In this document: positions 12,399 through 12,758 of the stretch, piece after piece
Layout of the letters: each line of letters opens with the position of its first letter
Position numbering within the stretch: position 1 is the stretch's first letter
Assembly: GCF_000331775.1 (NCBI RefSeq)
Contig: NZ_CAPJ01000329.1
Coordinates: forward strand, 1 to 12,758
Length of the DNA: 12,758 bases
Direction: 5' to 3'
Origin: Xanthomonas translucens pv. translucens DSM 18974
Lineage (GTDB): Bacteria > Pseudomonadota > Gammaproteobacteria > Xanthomonadales > Xanthomonadaceae
Made by a program: the position numbers and the translations under genes
Notes under the pieces: generated by a model
The model's input: the letters and a program-made list of their open reading frames with translations, nothing else
Databases searched by the model: none
What the model was told of the DNA's origin: nothing

Positions 12399-12758
12399 AT
12401 GGACGCTCCGCTCCCCATCCAGCGCCTGCGCGGCGCGCAGATCGCCCCGTTCCTGGACGATGTCGCACGGCTGCGCATCGCCGTGTTCCGCGACTGGCCG
12501 TATCTGTACGCCGGCGACCTGGATTACGAGCGCGAGTATCTGTCCGCCTATGCCGCCTCGCCGGATAGCGTGTTCGTGCTGGCGCGCGACGGCGAGCGCG
12601 TGGTCGGCGCCTCCACCGGGCTGCCGCTGGGCGACGCCGCCGACGCCTTCGGCGCGGCCTTCGCCGGCAGTGGCTTCGCGGTAGCAGACGTGTTCTATTT
12701 CGGCGAATCGGTACTGTTGCCCGCGTATCGCGGCCGCGGCGTCGGCCATGCCTTCTCC
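12399..12758 (+). CDS. GNAT-family N-acetyltransferase, N-terminal part (runs off right edge)
   Basis: The first 120 codons of an acetyltransferase are present. It opens MDAPLPIQRLRGAQIAPFLD and has FRDWPYLYAGDLDYEREYL (about 30-48), SVFVLARDGERVVGASTGLP (strands 2-3), and the acetyl-CoA loop FGESVLLPAYRGRGVGHAF (about 101-119), with the R-G-R-G-V-G form of motif A. The last helix and strands lie beyond the window. The substrate cannot be told. It is unrelated in sequence to the GNAT protein at 5314-5856 beyond the shared fold. The ATG at 12399 is chosen because TAGAGT lies 6 nt before it and the family N-terminus fits. The gene starts about 120 nt after the creD homology ends, so it is the right-hand flank of the creD deletion. 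Confidence 0.88.
   Translation, partial: MDAPLPIQRLRGAQIAPFLDDVARLRIAVFRDWPYLYAGDLDYEREYLSAYAASPDSVFVLARDGERVVGASTGLPLGDAADAFGAAFAGSGFAVADVFYFGESVLLPAYRGRGVGHAFS

Noticed and set aside
11240..12568. One long gene covering creD and its downstream extension
   Set aside because: Family homology begins at the ATG at 11438 and ends near 12278; the rest is an open frame across the start of the GNAT gene without homology.
1..12758. CRISPR arrays, tRNA or rRNA genes, transposases or phage genes
   Set aside because: No regular direct repeats with spacers, cloverleaf elements, rRNA sequence or integrase/transposase motifs were seen on either strand.

Overview
The window is about two-thirds GC, with G/C-ending codons throughout. 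Its gene families (a CreD-type membrane protein next to CreB/CreC remnants, a chemotaxis STAS-CheA pair, RlmJ, Mfd, a papain-like secreted protease) fit the Xanthomonas group of the Lysobacteraceae (Gammaproteobacteria). This assignment comes from protein and repeat style, not from a database search. All positions below were read directly from the sequence.

Left part (1-5856, all genes on the minus strand). The 5' end of cheA runs off the left edge. It is preceded by a small STAS-domain gene 13 nt upstream. A 394-nt gap above them holds a sigma-28-like promoter that fits a motility/chemotaxis operon, two perfect dyads, and the terminator of mfd. mfd (transcription-repair coupling factor) is complete but carries an in-frame insertion of about 57 codons that looks like a domesticated intergenic repeat. 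Upstream of it are a short array of degenerate 7-bp repeats and a GNAT acetyltransferase gene.

Middle part (5973-8883). A cation-diffusion-facilitator transporter of the ZNT9-like type is followed by a DUF1963 gene broken by a single in-frame amber codon. rlmJ (23S rRNA m6A2030 methyltransferase) lies convergent to these two. It also carries an in-frame repeat insertion (about 23 codons), built of two small hairpins with GGGA-containing loops.

Right part (8930-12758). This is a ruined creBCD locus. creB has lost a conserved acidic-pocket Asp, has a frameshift and is cut off in its DNA-binding domain. It is joined directly to the kinase half of creC, which has its own frameshift and an altered N-box. 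creD keeps a good ribosome-binding site and an almost perfect CreB box (TTCAC-N6-TTCAA) but ends after about 280 codons. Between creC and creD sits an intact, lower-GC, secreted papain-like protease gene on the opposite strand, with a possible PIP box (HrpX-type operator) upstream. A second GNAT gene runs off the right edge.

Taken together, the left and middle are mostly housekeeping genes, two of which have absorbed repeats in frame. The right is a remodelled accessory region where an envelope-stress/carbon-responsive two-component system has decayed around an apparently acquired protease. I found no phage, transposase, CRISPR array, tRNA or rRNA, and no clearly new multi-gene system.
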